Source: JAJUFS01 sp964599565 (lineage in GTDB: Bacteria > Pseudomonadota > Gammaproteobacteria > Natronospirales > JAJUFS01). From it: DNA of 64,000 nucleotides. Below the pieces are notes generated by a model that saw only the letters and a list, made by a program, of their open reading frames with translations, made no database searches and had not been told where the DNA came from. Every line of letters begins with the position of its first letter. Positions within the stretch are counted from its first letter, which is position 1. This document shows positions 15,911 through 24,988 of the stretch, piece by piece. The stretch is from assembly GCA_964599565.1 (NCBI GenBank), contig CAZRFE010000005.1, forward strand, positions 1-64,000, given 5' to 3'. The translations under genes and the position numbers were made by a program.

Positions 15911-16551
15911 CTACACGGCCGCATCTTCCCCGAGTTCCTTCTCGTATCGCCACACTTCGACGGGAAATGTTCCACCGGTAATCGGTGTCGGGNNNNNNNN
16001 NNNNNNNNNNNNNNNNNNNNNNNNNNNNNNNNNNNNNNNNNNNNNNNNNNNNNNNNNNNNNNNNNNNNNNNNNNNNNNNNNNNNNNNNNNNNCTTCTCGT
16101 ATCGCCACACTTCGACGGGAAATGTTCCACCGGTAATCGGTGTCGGGTAGGTCACCTTTCCGGTCCGGCGCCATCCGTGTCTTTCATAGAAGCGTTCCGC
16201 GCGGCTGTTGCCGATGGCGCAGGCGAGCCACGCCGTCGTCACGCCGCGCTCGCGCAGCGCGCGTTCCGCGTCCGCGATCAATGCCGCGGCCGTGCCCGTT
16301 CCGCGCGCGCTGGCATCGACGTACAGCTGGTAAAGCTCGTCCTCCTGCACGATGTGAAAGCCGAGCGCACCGCCGGCTTCCGCCATTCGCACATCAGGAA
16401 GTGCCTGCTCTATGCGTCCTTCGAAACTCTCGAGCGTGCGGTACTGGGCAAGTTCCGCGGGAAGGATGTCCGCGTGTGCGTCCTGCCATCCGTCGTACCA
16501 GATGCGCGCAAGGGCGGTGATGTCATGCCGGCCTGCATTGCGGATGTTCAT
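15911..16551 (-). CDS. GNAT-family N-acetyltransferase, split by an assembly gap
   Basis: The gene reads from ATG 16551 with acetyl-CoA-binding features (ELYQLYVDASARGTGTAAAL and NSRAERFYERHGWRRTG) and enters the N-run. Its last codons, ending EKELGEDAAV, resume beyond it. Removing the 100 N plus one 55-nt duplicate (155 nt) keeps the frame and gives 161 residues, normal for the family. It should acetylate an amine on a small molecule or protein; the substrate is unknown. Confidence 0.82.
15938..16147. repeat. Assembly gap: 100 N between identical 55-nt copies
   Basis: Bases 15938-15992 and 16093-16147 are identical and flank 100 N. This is best read as two contigs overlapping by 55 nt that were scaffolded without merging, not as a biological repeat. 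Confidence 0.9.
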
Positions 16552-16556
16552 GGCAT

Positions 16557-17138
16557 TTATATTCCTGGGCGGCGGTCCGGCACGGAAAGATTCCGGATGT
16601 CGCCGGCGATTGCGGAAAGATCGTTGCCGAACTGGTGACCGCCTTCATCGAACGCCTGCACGGTGGCTCGCGGCAGGCGTTGCGCGTAGAGCGCGAGGTG
16701 CTCGAAGGGAACGATTTCATCATCCCTGCAGTGATACAGGAAGATGCGCACGCGCTTTTGAAACCTGCTTTCGATGTCTTGCGGCAGTTCAAGCGTTTCA
16801 TGGCCTTCGTAACGCCAGCCTTCGCCACCCCAGAAAGGACCGCTCAACAGGAAGATGCCGGCAACGGCTTGCGTGTCGATTTCCGGCAGGCACCGTGCGA
16901 GGACGGACGCGCCCACGGAATGACCGACAAGAACGACATTGCCGTGCAGCGCTGCGAGTTCCTGCCGGATCTTCTCCTTCCACCGCGCATACGGCGCGTT
17001 CCCTTCGTCCGGCATCTCGGGGAAGTGAACGTCGTACCCGGCGCCGAGCGAATTTCGCAGGCTGTCGGCGAGTGCGCTGTCCTCGCGATGCGCGCCTTCA
17101 CCGGCGCCCTGCACGAACAGAATCTGCGTTTCTTTCAT
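16557..17138 (-). CDS. RBBP9/YdeN-like alpha/beta hydrolase
   Basis: The 193-residue protein has the serine-hydrolase elbow VGHSVGA near residue 71, an acid in CRDDEIVPF and a histidine in EGGHQFG near the C-terminus. The short length and the N-terminal ILFVQGAGE are as in RBBP9/YdeN-type hydrolases. It lies six bases from the GNAT gene on the same strand, so the two are probably cotranscribed. The substrate is unknown; no signal peptide is seen. Confidence 0.78.
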   Translation of the reverse strand: MKETQILFVQGAGEGAHREDSALADSLRNSLGAGYDVHFPEMPDEGNAPYARWKEKIRQELAALHGNVVLVGHSVGASVLARCLPEIDTQAVAGIFLLSGPFWGGEGWRYEGHETLELPQDIESRFQKRVRIFLYHCRDDEIVPFEHLALYAQRLPRATVQAFDEGGHQFGNDLSAIAGDIRNLSVPDRRPGI

Positions 17139-17459
17139 GATGCGGCATCCATGATCGTCGACACGCCTGGCCGGTTGATGGCCTCGTTCAGCCTAGTCAG
17201 GCGGCTGGCGGGCTGCAACATGAAGTTGCAGATCCCGCATCGTCGCGTTACGCACTTGCACGGAAGGGAATTCAATCATGCGTGCTGATCGGTGCGGAAC
17301 CGCCGTGGCTGCGGAAAGCGCCAGCGGTGCGCGCTGGCGCGCATGATGATGGCGCGCCGCTGTGCGATTTCCGCGGGGTGAATCACGGGTAGCAATCGCG
17401 CGGCGCTTTCGTATGCTCGGTGGACGCGCCGTCCGGCACTGCAAAAACAGAGAGACGCC

Positions 17460-17888
17460 ATGGCTGCCACCTATGACGAAGATCGTCGCGCCGTTCATCC
17501 GCTGCACGCGATCCTGCTTGCGTTCCCGCTTCCGCTGTTCCTCGGTGCGCTGCTGAGCGATTTCGCTTACTGGTCCACCTACCACGTGCAGTGGCTCAAC
17601 TTTGCGTCGTGGCTTATCGCAGGCGCGCTGCTGGTCGGTGCGTTCGCGCTGCTGTGGTCGGTGATCGATCTGGTGCGCAGCGGCGTTGCGCGCACGGTGC
17701 GACACATTATCCATGTCGCCGCACTTCTCGTGATGTGGATACTCGGTTTCATCAATGCGCTGGTGCACGGCAAGGATGCCTGGGCGACGATGCCGGGCGG
17801 CCTGTGGCTGTCGATCATCGTCACGCTGCTTGCGCTGGTTGCCGCGTGGATCGGCTATTCGGGACTGCGCGACCGGGAGGTGATGTGA
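17460..17888 (+). CDS. DUF2231-like membrane protein
   Basis: The 142-residue protein begins with RAVHPLHAILLAFPLPLFLG and has four membrane helices, matching DUF2231. The short HPLH segment is the family hallmark. It overlaps the start of the sugar-dehydrogenase gene (stop TGA at 17886-17888), a family neighbour I recall seeing with PQQ dehydrogenases; a role in electron transfer or cofactor membrane attachment is speculative. Confidence 0.8.
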   Translation: MAATYDEDRRAVHPLHAILLAFPLPLFLGALLSDFAYWSTYHVQWLNFASWLIAGALLVGAFALLWSVIDLVRSGVARTVRHIIHVAALLVMWILGFINALVHGKDAWATMPGGLWLSIIVTLLALVAAWIGYSGLRDREVM

Positions 17889-19177
17889 TGCGCACGAGAC
17901 TTGTGATCGGCGCGCTCGTGCTTGCGCTCACGGCATGCAGCGATGAACCGCCGCCGCCGCAGTACGGCGCAAGCCCTGAACTGCCGGAACCGCAGCGCGG
18001 ACTGTTTCCGGACATGGTGATCTCGAAGCCGGCCGAATGGGGCGATGAAAAACCGACCGTGCCGGAGGGTTACACGATCGAGGCGATCGCGACGGATCTC
18101 CGCGTTCCGCGCCAGGCGCTCGTGCTGCCGAACGGCGACATCCTCGTGGCCGAAGGCTCGGGCGGCAATGCGCCGACATTGCGCCCCAAGGATCTCATCG
18201 CGAACCACATCAAGAAGCAGGGCAAGACAAACAGGAAGGGCGGCAACCGGCTCACCCTGCTGCGCGATGCGGACGGCGACGGCAGTTACGAAACGCAAAC
18301 GACGTTCGCGGAGAATCTCAACGCGCCGTACGGTCTTGCGTTGATCGACGATGCGCTTTACGTCGCCAACCAGGATGCGGTGGTGCGTTTCGATTACCGC
18401 GACGGCCAGACCGAGGCGAGCGGCTCGCCGGAGACCGTCACGGAGCTGCCCTCGGTGGTCAACCATCACTGGACGAAGGCGATGACCGCGAGCGCGGACG
18501 GACAGTATCTTTACGTCGGCATCGGCTCGAACAGCAACATCACCGAGCGCGGCATGGATATCGAGGCAAACCGCGCGATGGTGTGGCAGATCGATGCGAA
18601 GACGGGCATGCACCGGCAATACGCAACCGGCCTTCGCAATCCCACCGCGCTCGCCATCCAGCCCGGCACGAACCAGCTGTGGGCGGCCGTGAACGAGCGC
18701 GATGAAATCGGCCCGAACCTTGTCCCGGATTACCTGACGTCCGTGCGCGAAGGTGCGTTCTACGGCTGGCCTTACAGTTACTGGGGCAAGAACGTCGATC
18801 CGCGCGCGCAACCGCAGGATCCCGAAAAGGTCGCATCCGCCATCGCACCGGATTACAGCCTGGGCTCGCACGTTGCAGCACTCGGTCTTGCGTTCTCGAT
18901 GCCGGCGATGGGCGAACGCTTCGCGGAAGGCGCGTTCGTCGGCGAGCACGGCAGCTGGAACCGCAGCGAACCTGTCGGCTTCAAGGTTGTCTTCGTGCCG
19001 TTTCGAAACGGCGAACCCGCGGGCGATCCCGTCGATTTCGTTACCGGGTTTCTCGATGAGAATGGCAAGACGCGCGGCCGGCCCGTGGGCGTGACCGTGG
19101 ATCCGCGCGGCGCGCTGATCGTCGCGGACGATCTCTCGAACACGGTCTGGAGAGTCGCGCCACGCGATGGCGGTTGA
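17888..19177 (+). CDS. PQQ-dependent aldose sugar dehydrogenase-type lipoprotein
   Basis: The 429-residue protein has a lipobox (ALTACS, about residues 13-18) and a six-bladed propeller of the soluble glucose dehydrogenase type. Features include LRVPRQALVLPNGDILVAEG, VVNHHWTKAM with a catalytic-type histidine, GLRNPTALAI, and NERDEIGPNLVPDYLTSV. It should oxidise aldoses in the periplasm using PQQ, anchored to a membrane. It is coupled to the DUF2231 gene by a 1-nt overlap. No PQQ synthesis genes are in the window. Confidence 0.85.
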   Translation: MRTRLVIGALVLALTACSDEPPPPQYGASPELPEPQRGLFPDMVISKPAEWGDEKPTVPEGYTIEAIATDLRVPRQALVLPNGDILVAEGSGGNAPTLRPKDLIANHIKKQGKTNRKGGNRLTLLRDADGDGSYETQTTFAENLNAPYGLALIDDALYVANQDAVVRFDYRDGQTEASGSPETVTELPSVVNHHWTKAMTASADGQYLYVGIGSNSNITERGMDIEANRAMVWQIDAKTGMHRQYATGLRNPTALAIQPGTNQLWAAVNERDEIGPNLVPDYLTSVREGAFYGWPYSYWGKNVDPRAQPQDPEKVASAIAPDYSLGSHVAALGLAFSMPAMGERFAEGAFVGEHGSWNRSEPVGFKVVFVPFRNGEPAGDPVDFVTGFLDENGKTRGRPVGVTVDPRGALIVADDLSNTVWRVAPRDGG

Positions 19178-19199
19178 AGGCGTTCCCGATGCAATGAAG

Positions 19200-19221
19200 A
19201 AGCCCCGCGAATGCGGGGCTT
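19200..19221. terminator. Bidirectional hairpin terminator
   Basis: AAGCCCCGC and GCGGGGCTT arms with a GAAT loop separate the convergent sugar-dehydrogenase and GGDEF genes. Confidence 0.88.
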
Positions 19222-19273
19222 CTTCATGCGGCATGCGTTGCGATCGCAATCGCGCACGCTGCCATTGTTCTTC

Positions 19274-20191
19274 TCATGCTTCGCTGAGCGGCCGTTCGGT
19301 TGCGCGCTCCTCCGACGTGGAAGAAGAGACCGCGCTCGCACCGAGCGGAATGACGCGCTTTGCAGAAGCAGGCATCGAGCCTGTCATCACGAAGGCATCA
19401 TCAAGGAAGATGTCGTCCGGCGTGCCGGAGAGATCGTCGAGCAGCGTGGCGTAACGGAAGGCGGGATCGTACTTGCTGCCGCACAGCGACACCCAGCCGT
19501 CCTTGCCGCGCCGCCGCGCAACGTACGCGCACAGCTCAGCCACCTGCAGGACCTGCTGACCGTCGAGCGCGCGCGCGTGATCCGGGAAGAATGGAAAATG
19601 CGAGACGCCGATGGAGCAGGTCACCGGCGCTGCATCGTCCGGGCCGACGCGAATCCCGCTTTCACGAACGCCAGCGAGTATTCTCTCGGCGATGATGCCG
19701 CCGTCCTTCGCACCGGCCTCCGTTGCAAGTATCACGAATGCTTCATCGTTCCAGCGAATGACGTAATCCGAACCACGCGTCGCGCGGCCGAGTATCTTCG
19801 CGATGCGAACCCGCACATGGTCGGCGTGAACACGGCCGCCGCGCGCATCGATGTGAGCGACGTCATCGATGTCGACGAACAGCAACAGGTTGCCGCGCGG
19901 CGATGCGCCATTGTTCTCGCGCAGCCGCAGGATGCGCGCGGTGTCGCGCACAAGATGAGATGCCAGGAAGTTGCGATTCGGCACGCCGGTGAGCGGATCG
20001 GTGAGACCTTCCTCGGCCAGTCGGCGGTTGCTTTCAAGCAGGCGTTCGTTCACAAGCCGGATTTCCGCGATGCGATCTTCGACAAGCATGGCCACGCGCG
20101 CATGGAAGCGCTGGCGACTGATGACGCCGCACGCGGCGCCGATCATGATCCCGAGCAGCGGCGGCATGACGTACATGAGAAAGAAATCCAT
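19274..20191 (-). CDS. Membrane-anchored protein with degenerate GGDEF domain
   Basis: The 305-residue protein starts with one hydrophobic helix (residues 2-25) and a coiled linker, then a GGDEF-fold domain with LTDPLTGVPNRNFL, FVDIDDVAHID and CSIGVSHFP. The signature loop reads RWNDEAF instead of GG(D/E)EF, so diguanylate cyclase activity is doubtful; a receptor or structural role is more likely. The C-terminus has a long unconserved tail. It faces the c-di-GMP network encoded further along (49693-53433, aptamer at 57126). Confidence 0.82.
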   Translation of the reverse strand: MDFFLMYVMPPLLGIMIGAACGVISRQRFHARVAMLVEDRIAEIRLVNERLLESNRRLAEEGLTDPLTGVPNRNFLASHLVRDTARILRLRENNGASPRGNLLLFVDIDDVAHIDARGGRVHADHVRVRIAKILGRATRGSDYVIRWNDEAFVILATEAGAKDGGIIAERILAGVRESGIRVGPDDAAPVTCSIGVSHFPFFPDHARALDGQQVLQVAELCAYVARRRGKDGWVSLCGSKYDPAFRYATLLDDLSGTPDDIFLDDAFVMTGSMPASAKRVIPLGASAVSSSTSEERATERPLSEA

Positions 20192-20403
20192 CGCCGCCTG
20201 CCTGTATGCCTGCTTCGGTTGCGTGCCGCTGACCAGCGGGACTGTTGCAATGCACAGTCCCGCCCAGCGGCTCCCTGTCCCCCCGGTCCACCTTTCTCTA
20301 GCGTTTGGTTAACATAAGCGCAGTCTTGCAGGACGGTGGAACGACGTCTTTAGCAGGGCGTCCACAATGTTTTGCGACGTGTCCGGCGACGCCCGGGGGG
20401 GTA

Positions 20404-21450
20404 ATGACACAGCAGCCGATACCATCTGCCGTTTTCCGCACGGAGAACCTTGCAGTCGATGAACAGTTCGAGGCCTGGCGCGAGCGGATTGGCGTGATCT
20501 TCGATGTCGCGCCGCTCGCGGACGCCGCCGATGGCTTCCTCGCGGAGGCGGATGCGTTTCATCTCGGCGAGATGGTGATGACGCGAACGCAGTTCGCGCC
20601 GCAACGCTTCCGGCGCAGCGAGCGGCAGTTGCGCTCCGACATGATCGATCACTATCTCGTGCAGTATTACCGCGAGGGCGGATACGTCGGTGACGTCGGT
20701 GGACGCACGCTCCGGATCCTGCCGGGTTCCGTTTCCGTGCTCGATCTTGCAAAGCCGCTGCACACGCAGGCGTGCGATGCGGAAAACATCGCGCTCATCG
20801 TGCCGCGCGATGTCATGAACTCCCTGTTGCCGAACACCGATGACCTGCATGGAACGGTGCTGCAGCCGGCGAGTGCCGCACTGCTTGTCGATCACATCAC
20901 CTCGCTGGAGCGCCGGCTGCCGGCGCTCGACGGCACGCAGGTGCCGCACATTGCGCGCGCCACCTGCGATCTGCTCGCGGCGAGCATCCTGCCGAGCAAC
21001 GCGAATCTCGAACGCGCGCATCGGCAGATACAGTCCATACGGCTGGAACAGGCGCGCCGCTTCATCGATGAGCGGCTCGGTTCCGCGGCGCTGTCGCCGG
21101 ATAACATCTGCCGCAGCCTCGGCATGTCGCGCTCGCAGCTTTATGCCCTGTTCAGGTCGAGCGGCGGCGTTGCGGAATACATCCAGAAACGCCGCCTGCT
21201 GCGCATCCATGCGGCGCTTGCCGATCCCGATGACCATCGCACGATCGCCGCGCTCGCCGCGGAGCATGGTTTCAGCAGCCAGGCGCAGGTCAGCCGCGCA
21301 TTCCGCCAGCGTTTCGGTTACGCGCCAAGCGACATCCGGCGCGAGTGCGGCGCGCGCTTCACGCGCGCGGAAACTGCAACGCGCACGCATCGCCACGTGC
21401 AGGACGGCGAACCGGGTTTCGATGACTGGATACGCAGCCTGCGCAACTGA
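20404..21450 (+). CDS. AraC-family transcriptional regulator
   Basis: The 348-residue protein has an N-terminal AraC_binding_2-like domain (DEQFEAWRERIGVIFDV, FHLGEMVMTRT) and a C-terminal AraC helix-turn-helix pair with LSPDNICRSLGMSRSQLYALF and HGFSSQAQVSRAFRQRFGYAPSD. It should bind DNA as a transcription activator responding to a small ligand. The G-rich run just before ATG 20404 is the ribosome site. It ends six bases before an unresolved gap, so its downstream neighbour is unknown. Confidence 0.88.
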   Translation: MTQQPIPSAVFRTENLAVDEQFEAWRERIGVIFDVAPLADAADGFLAEADAFHLGEMVMTRTQFAPQRFRRSERQLRSDMIDHYLVQYYREGGYVGDVGGRTLRILPGSVSVLDLAKPLHTQACDAENIALIVPRDVMNSLLPNTDDLHGTVLQPASAALLVDHITSLERRLPALDGTQVPHIARATCDLLAASILPSNANLERAHRQIQSIRLEQARRFIDERLGSAALSPDNICRSLGMSRSQLYALFRSSGGVAEYIQKRRLLRIHAALADPDDHRTIAALAAEHGFSSQAQVSRAFRQRFGYAPSDIRRECGARFTRAETATRTHRHVQDGEPGFDDWIRSLRN

Positions 21451-21456
21451 CCGCGC

Positions 21457-21556
21457 NNNNNNNNNNNNNNNNNNNNNNNNNNNNNNNNNNNNNNNNNNNN
21501 NNNNNNNNNNNNNNNNNNNNNNNNNNNNNNNNNNNNNNNNNNNNNNNNNNNNNNNN
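21457..21556. other. Assembly gap of 100 N without duplicated flanks
   Basis: Unlike the other four N-runs, the bases on the two sides differ, so the missing length is unknown. The flanking genes (AraC and NYN) appear complete. Confidence 0.95.
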
Positions 21557-21559
21557 GCG

Positions 21560-22291
21560 TTACCGGCCTGATTTTTTCGGTTTGAGCCGCACGAAGATAT
21601 GCACGTTCGATGAGCCGTCGCCGAGCGCCTCTTCCTTTACATCAAGATACTTTTTCTGCCGGACGAGTTCGCCGAGCTTCTGGCAGCCGTAGTTGCGCGG
21701 ATCGAACGCCGGGTTGTTCTTGTTGATGATGGAGCCGACGATCGAGAGCAAGGCCCAGCCATCCTCGCCGGCAGCGGCCGTTACCGCGGACCGCAGCATC
21801 GGCTCGAGTTTCTCGGGACCCTGCTTGCTTTCGGGTATCGGCGTCGGTTCCGGCTTGAGAATCTCGGTGTAGATGAACTTGTCGCAGGCAGCCACGAAGG
21901 GCTGCGGTGTCTTCCGTTCGCCGAAACCATAGACGGGAAGGCCGGCTTCCCGGATGCGCGTGGCAAGACGCGTGAAGTCGCTGTCGGACGAGACCAGGCA
22001 GAAACCGTCCAGCTTGCCGATGTGCAGCAGGTCCATGGCGTCGATGATCAGCGCGGAATCCGTGGCGTTCTTTCCCCTGGTATAGCCGAACTGCTGGATC
22101 GGCTGGATGGCGAGTTCAAGCAGCACGCCTTTCCAGCTTGAAAGCTGCGATGTGGTCCAGTCGCCGTAGGCGCGTTTCACGCTGGCGGTGCCGTAGCGGG
22201 AAACCTCTTCGAGAAGCTCGCGAATCGTTGCGGGCTGCGCATTGTCGGCGTCGATCAATACCGCGAGGTTTTCGCCCTTCTTTGTGTCCAT
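21560..22291 (-). CDS. NYN-domain protein with C-terminal LOTUS/OST-HTH-like region
   Basis: The 243-residue protein has a NYN (PIN-like) ribonuclease fold: LAVLIDADNAQ near the start, DSALIIDAMDLL and LVSSDSDFTRLA supplying conserved aspartates, and GFGERKTPQPFVAACDKF. The C-terminal third (WALLSIVGSIINKNNPAFDPRNYG) matches LOTUS/OST-HTH RNA-binding domains. It may be a metal-dependent RNase or RNA-binding regulator. ATG 22291 follows AGGACA. The stop lies against the gap but the end looks natural. Confidence 0.88.
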   Translation of the reverse strand: MDTKKGENLAVLIDADNAQPATIRELLEEVSRYGTASVKRAYGDWTTSQLSSWKGVLLELAIQPIQQFGYTRGKNATDSALIIDAMDLLHIGKLDGFCLVSSDSDFTRLATRIREAGLPVYGFGERKTPQPFVAACDKFIYTEILKPEPTPIPESKQGPEKLEPMLRSAVTAAAGEDGWALLSIVGSIINKNNPAFDPRNYGCQKLGELVRQKKYLDVKEEALGDGSSNVHIFVRLKPKKSGR

Positions 22292-22509
22292 TGTCCTGCC
22301 TGCATTGCCTGTTGGTTTGCGTCTCTGCCAGCGCGCCTGGACGCGCTGAAACACGATTTGAAACACGGTACGTCCTCGCACGGTGCGTGTCGATATCCGG
22401 TTCTCCGGCGCCTTGAAACCGCAAGCCGCAGTGCATTCCACCTTTTCTCTGCGCATGCCTCCTGTGCTTAAATACGGGCGGTCGCAACACTGCCCGGGAA
22501 ATCAACGCC

Positions 22510-23547
22510 TTGAACGCCTTCGATGCCAGCGTCGATCACGATCTGCAATCGCTGAACACGCTCGCCGTGCCGTCGCGTGCGGCGCGCTTCGTGCGCGTTG
22601 AGGATGAAGCCGCGTTGAAGGACGCGCTTTCATTCGCGCGCGAACAGCGGCTTCCCGTGCTGGTGCTTGGCGGCGGCAGCAACGTGGTGCTGCCGGAACG
22701 CTTCGACGGGCTCGTGATCCAGGTTGCGATCAAGGGCATCGGGATTGTTGCGGAAGACGATGAGTGCGCGTGGGTCCAGGCGGGCGCGGGCGAAACATGG
22801 CAGGACCTCGTCGAGTTCGCGCTGCAGGGAAACCTTTCCGGTATCGAGAATCTTTCGCTGATTCCCGGCACCGTCGGTGCCGCACCGATCCAGAACATCG
22901 GCGCGTACGGCGTGGAGCTCGAGAGCGTGTTCGATACGCTCACCGCCGTTCACCGCGAAAGTCTCGAGGAACAGGTGTTCGATGCCGCCGCCTGCGAATT
23001 CCAGTACCGCGACAGCGTCTTCAAGCATCGCCTGCGCGATACGTTCGTGATCACGCATGTCACGTTGAAGCTTTGCAAGCATGCATCGCTCGATATCACC
23101 TACGCGCCGCTGCGCGATGCGCTGAAGGATGTTCCCGCCGGCGAACTCGGCCCGCGCACGGTGAGCGATGCCGTCATCGCCATTCGCCGCAGCAAGCTTC
23201 CGGATCCGGCACGCATCCCGAATGCCGGAAGCTTTTTCAAGAATCCGCTCGTAAGCCATGAACAGTTCGAGAAACTCCGGCGCGCGCATCCGGGCATCGT
23301 CAGTTACCCGGTGGATGCAGGCAGGGTGAAGCTCGCCGCCGGATGGTTGCTCGAGCAGGCAGGCTGGCGCGGTCACCAGCAGGAAGGCGTCGGCATGCAT
23401 GAGCGGCAGGCGCTGGTACTGGTGAACCCGGGCAGGACATCGGGCGAGCACGTGCTCGGTTATGCGCAGCGCATCCAGGAAGACATCGCGAAACGTTTCG
23501 GCGTCACGCTCGAGCGTGAGCCCGTGGCGTATGTACGTACCGCATGA
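22510..23547 (+). CDS. murB: UDP-N-acetylenolpyruvoylglucosamine reductase
   Basis: The 345-residue enzyme reduces UDP-GlcNAc-enolpyruvate to UDP-MurNAc with NADPH and FAD in peptidoglycan synthesis. FAD-domain motifs are LGGGSNVVL and IPGTVGAAPIQNIGAYG, and NAGSFFKNP carries the proton-donor serine; length and the C-terminal GHQQEGVGMHERQALVLVN match type I MurB. It starts at TTG 22510. The stop overlaps an in-frame ATG upstream of the acetyltransferase gene, so the two may be cotranscribed. Confidence 0.93.
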   Translation: MNAFDASVDHDLQSLNTLAVPSRAARFVRVEDEAALKDALSFAREQRLPVLVLGGGSNVVLPERFDGLVIQVAIKGIGIVAEDDECAWVQAGAGETWQDLVEFALQGNLSGIENLSLIPGTVGAAPIQNIGAYGVELESVFDTLTAVHRESLEEQVFDAAACEFQYRDSVFKHRLRDTFVITHVTLKLCKHASLDITYAPLRDALKDVPAGELGPRTVSDAVIAIRRSKLPDPARIPNAGSFFKNPLVSHEQFEKLRRAHPGIVSYPVDAGRVKLAAGWLLEQAGWRGHQQEGVGMHERQALVLVNPGRTSGEHVLGYAQRIQEDIAKRFGVTLEREPVAYVRTA

Positions 23548-23567
23548 AGCCTTGTGAAGGATCTGCA

Positions 23568-24059
23568 ATGGCAGAAGGCATCTCCCGTTCTTCCGCGACC
23601 ATCCGGCAGCTTGGTCCCGGCGATCACGCGTTGATGGACGGCATGCTGAGCATGTTCGCGGTTGCGTTTGACGATGTGCCGACGTACTGCGAGAAGCGCC
23701 CGGACCGCGAATACACGGACCGGCTGCTCGGTTCGGATTCCTTCATCGCGCTGGTTGCCGTGGAGCAGGGCGAGGTCATCGGCGGACTCGCGGCGTATGA
23801 ACTCGTGAAGTTCGAGCAGGCGCGCAGCGAGATCTACATCTACGATCTCGCCGTTGCACAGCCGCACCGCCGCAAGGGAATCGCGAGCGCGCTCATCGGG
23901 AAGCTGCAGGCGATCGCTGCAGGGCGCGGCGCGTATGTGATCTACGTGCAGGCGGATTACGTCGATCCCCCGGCGATCGCGCTCTACACGAAGCTCGGCA
24001 TTCGCGAAGAGGTGCTGCATTTCGATATCCCGGTGCCGGCAGAAACGTCCACGTCATAG
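23568..24059 (+). CDS. AAC(3)-I-like aminoglycoside/GNAT acetyltransferase
   Basis: The 163-residue GNAT protein shares the distinctive AAC(3)-I phrases KFEQxRSEIYIYDLAV, GAYVIYVQADY, and ALYTKLGIREEVLHFDI, with acetyl-CoA loop HRRKGIASAL. Such enzymes acetylate the 3-amino group of gentamicin-like drugs. It sits directly after murB with high-GC sequence like its neighbours and no cassette or mobile-element signs, so it seems chromosomal. ATG 23568 follows GAAGGA by six bases and is preferred over 23544. Whether it gives resistance is unknown. Confidence 0.82.
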   Translation: MAEGISRSSATIRQLGPGDHALMDGMLSMFAVAFDDVPTYCEKRPDREYTDRLLGSDSFIALVAVEQGEVIGGLAAYELVKFEQARSEIYIYDLAVAQPHRRKGIASALIGKLQAIAAGRGAYVIYVQADYVDPPAIALYTKLGIREEVLHFDIPVPAETSTS

Positions 24060-24121
24060 AAGGTTGCGATTCCTCGCAGCGCGAGCGGCTACACTTTGGT
24101 GGGCCGCCCGGAGAAATCGCG

Positions 24122-24913
24122 ATGATCCACATCCGCCGCTTCGCATGCCTCGTGCTGCTGTCGTTGCCGTTCGCGGGGCTCGGCGCGCAGCCTTCCGGTG
24201 TCTCGCTGCGCGTGATGGAAACCGACCCCGCCACGCGCACCGAACTGCATTACGACGAAACCTTCTACCTGCGCATTGCCTACAGCAGCGACCGCCCCGT
24301 GCGCATCTTCGCGCGTCCCTTCTTTCGCGGCGAGCCGGCGATCGCGGGCAACGGCCCCACCACGCACCCCGCCCAGCTGCTGCCGGCGGGCAGCGGCGAA
24401 ACGCTCGGCTGGTTCGCGTATCGCGGTTACGCGAACGTGGATGAGGTGCGCATCCGCATGGTGGCGGAGGGCGCGCGCGAACCGCTGACCATGCTTTCCT
24501 GGCCCGTCACGCTTTACTGGGATGATGCGAGGACATCCGCGCGGCGGACATCGCCTGCCTGGGTGACGGATATTGGCCGCGCACAGCAACAGGCAGTATC
24601 CGCGCCGTCGCCAACGAGCGACGAGGACCTGTGGCTCGGTGAACTCATCATCATGGCGGTGTTCGCCCTGATCGTGCTTGCCGTCGGCTGGCCGGCCTGG
24701 GGCTGGGCGAAGTGGCGCGAGAAGTGGAAGCTTGCCGCCGGCGTGCCGCTTGCGATCCTGGCGCTGTGGATACTCGTGCTCGTCATGAGCTGGATCGCGG
24801 ATCCGACCGCGCACAATCTCTGGCCGTTCGAGCTGCTGATGTGGGCGATCGGCACGTTCATCTACATGAGCGTTGTTGCCATCGCGCGCCGTGTAAGTCT
24901 CATGCGCGCGTAA
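24122..24913 (+). CDS. Exported/membrane protein of unknown function
   Basis: The 263-residue protein has a signal peptide (about 1-22, cleavage after GLGA), a beta-rich periplasmic part (to about 150; contains YSSDRPVRIFARPFFRG, reminiscent of DUF4384-like domains) and three membrane helices at about 175-260. I do not recognise the family securely. It lies between the acetyltransferase and the ABC exporter genes, all on the plus strand, and may be independent. Confidence 0.6.
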   Translation: MIHIRRFACLVLLSLPFAGLGAQPSGVSLRVMETDPATRTELHYDETFYLRIAYSSDRPVRIFARPFFRGEPAIAGNGPTTHPAQLLPAGSGETLGWFAYRGYANVDEVRIRMVAEGAREPLTMLSWPVTLYWDDARTSARRTSPAWVTDIGRAQQQAVSAPSPTSDEDLWLGELIIMAVFALIVLAVGWPAWGWAKWREKWKLAAGVPLAILALWILVLVMSWIADPTAHNLWPFELLMWAIGTFIYMSVVAIARRVSLMRA

Positions 24914-24988
24914 GCGGCGAGGATTGCGGCATCGTGGCGAGCCATGTAAAAAGGCTTTCCGGAATGCAACGCAACGAGATTTTTTCCC

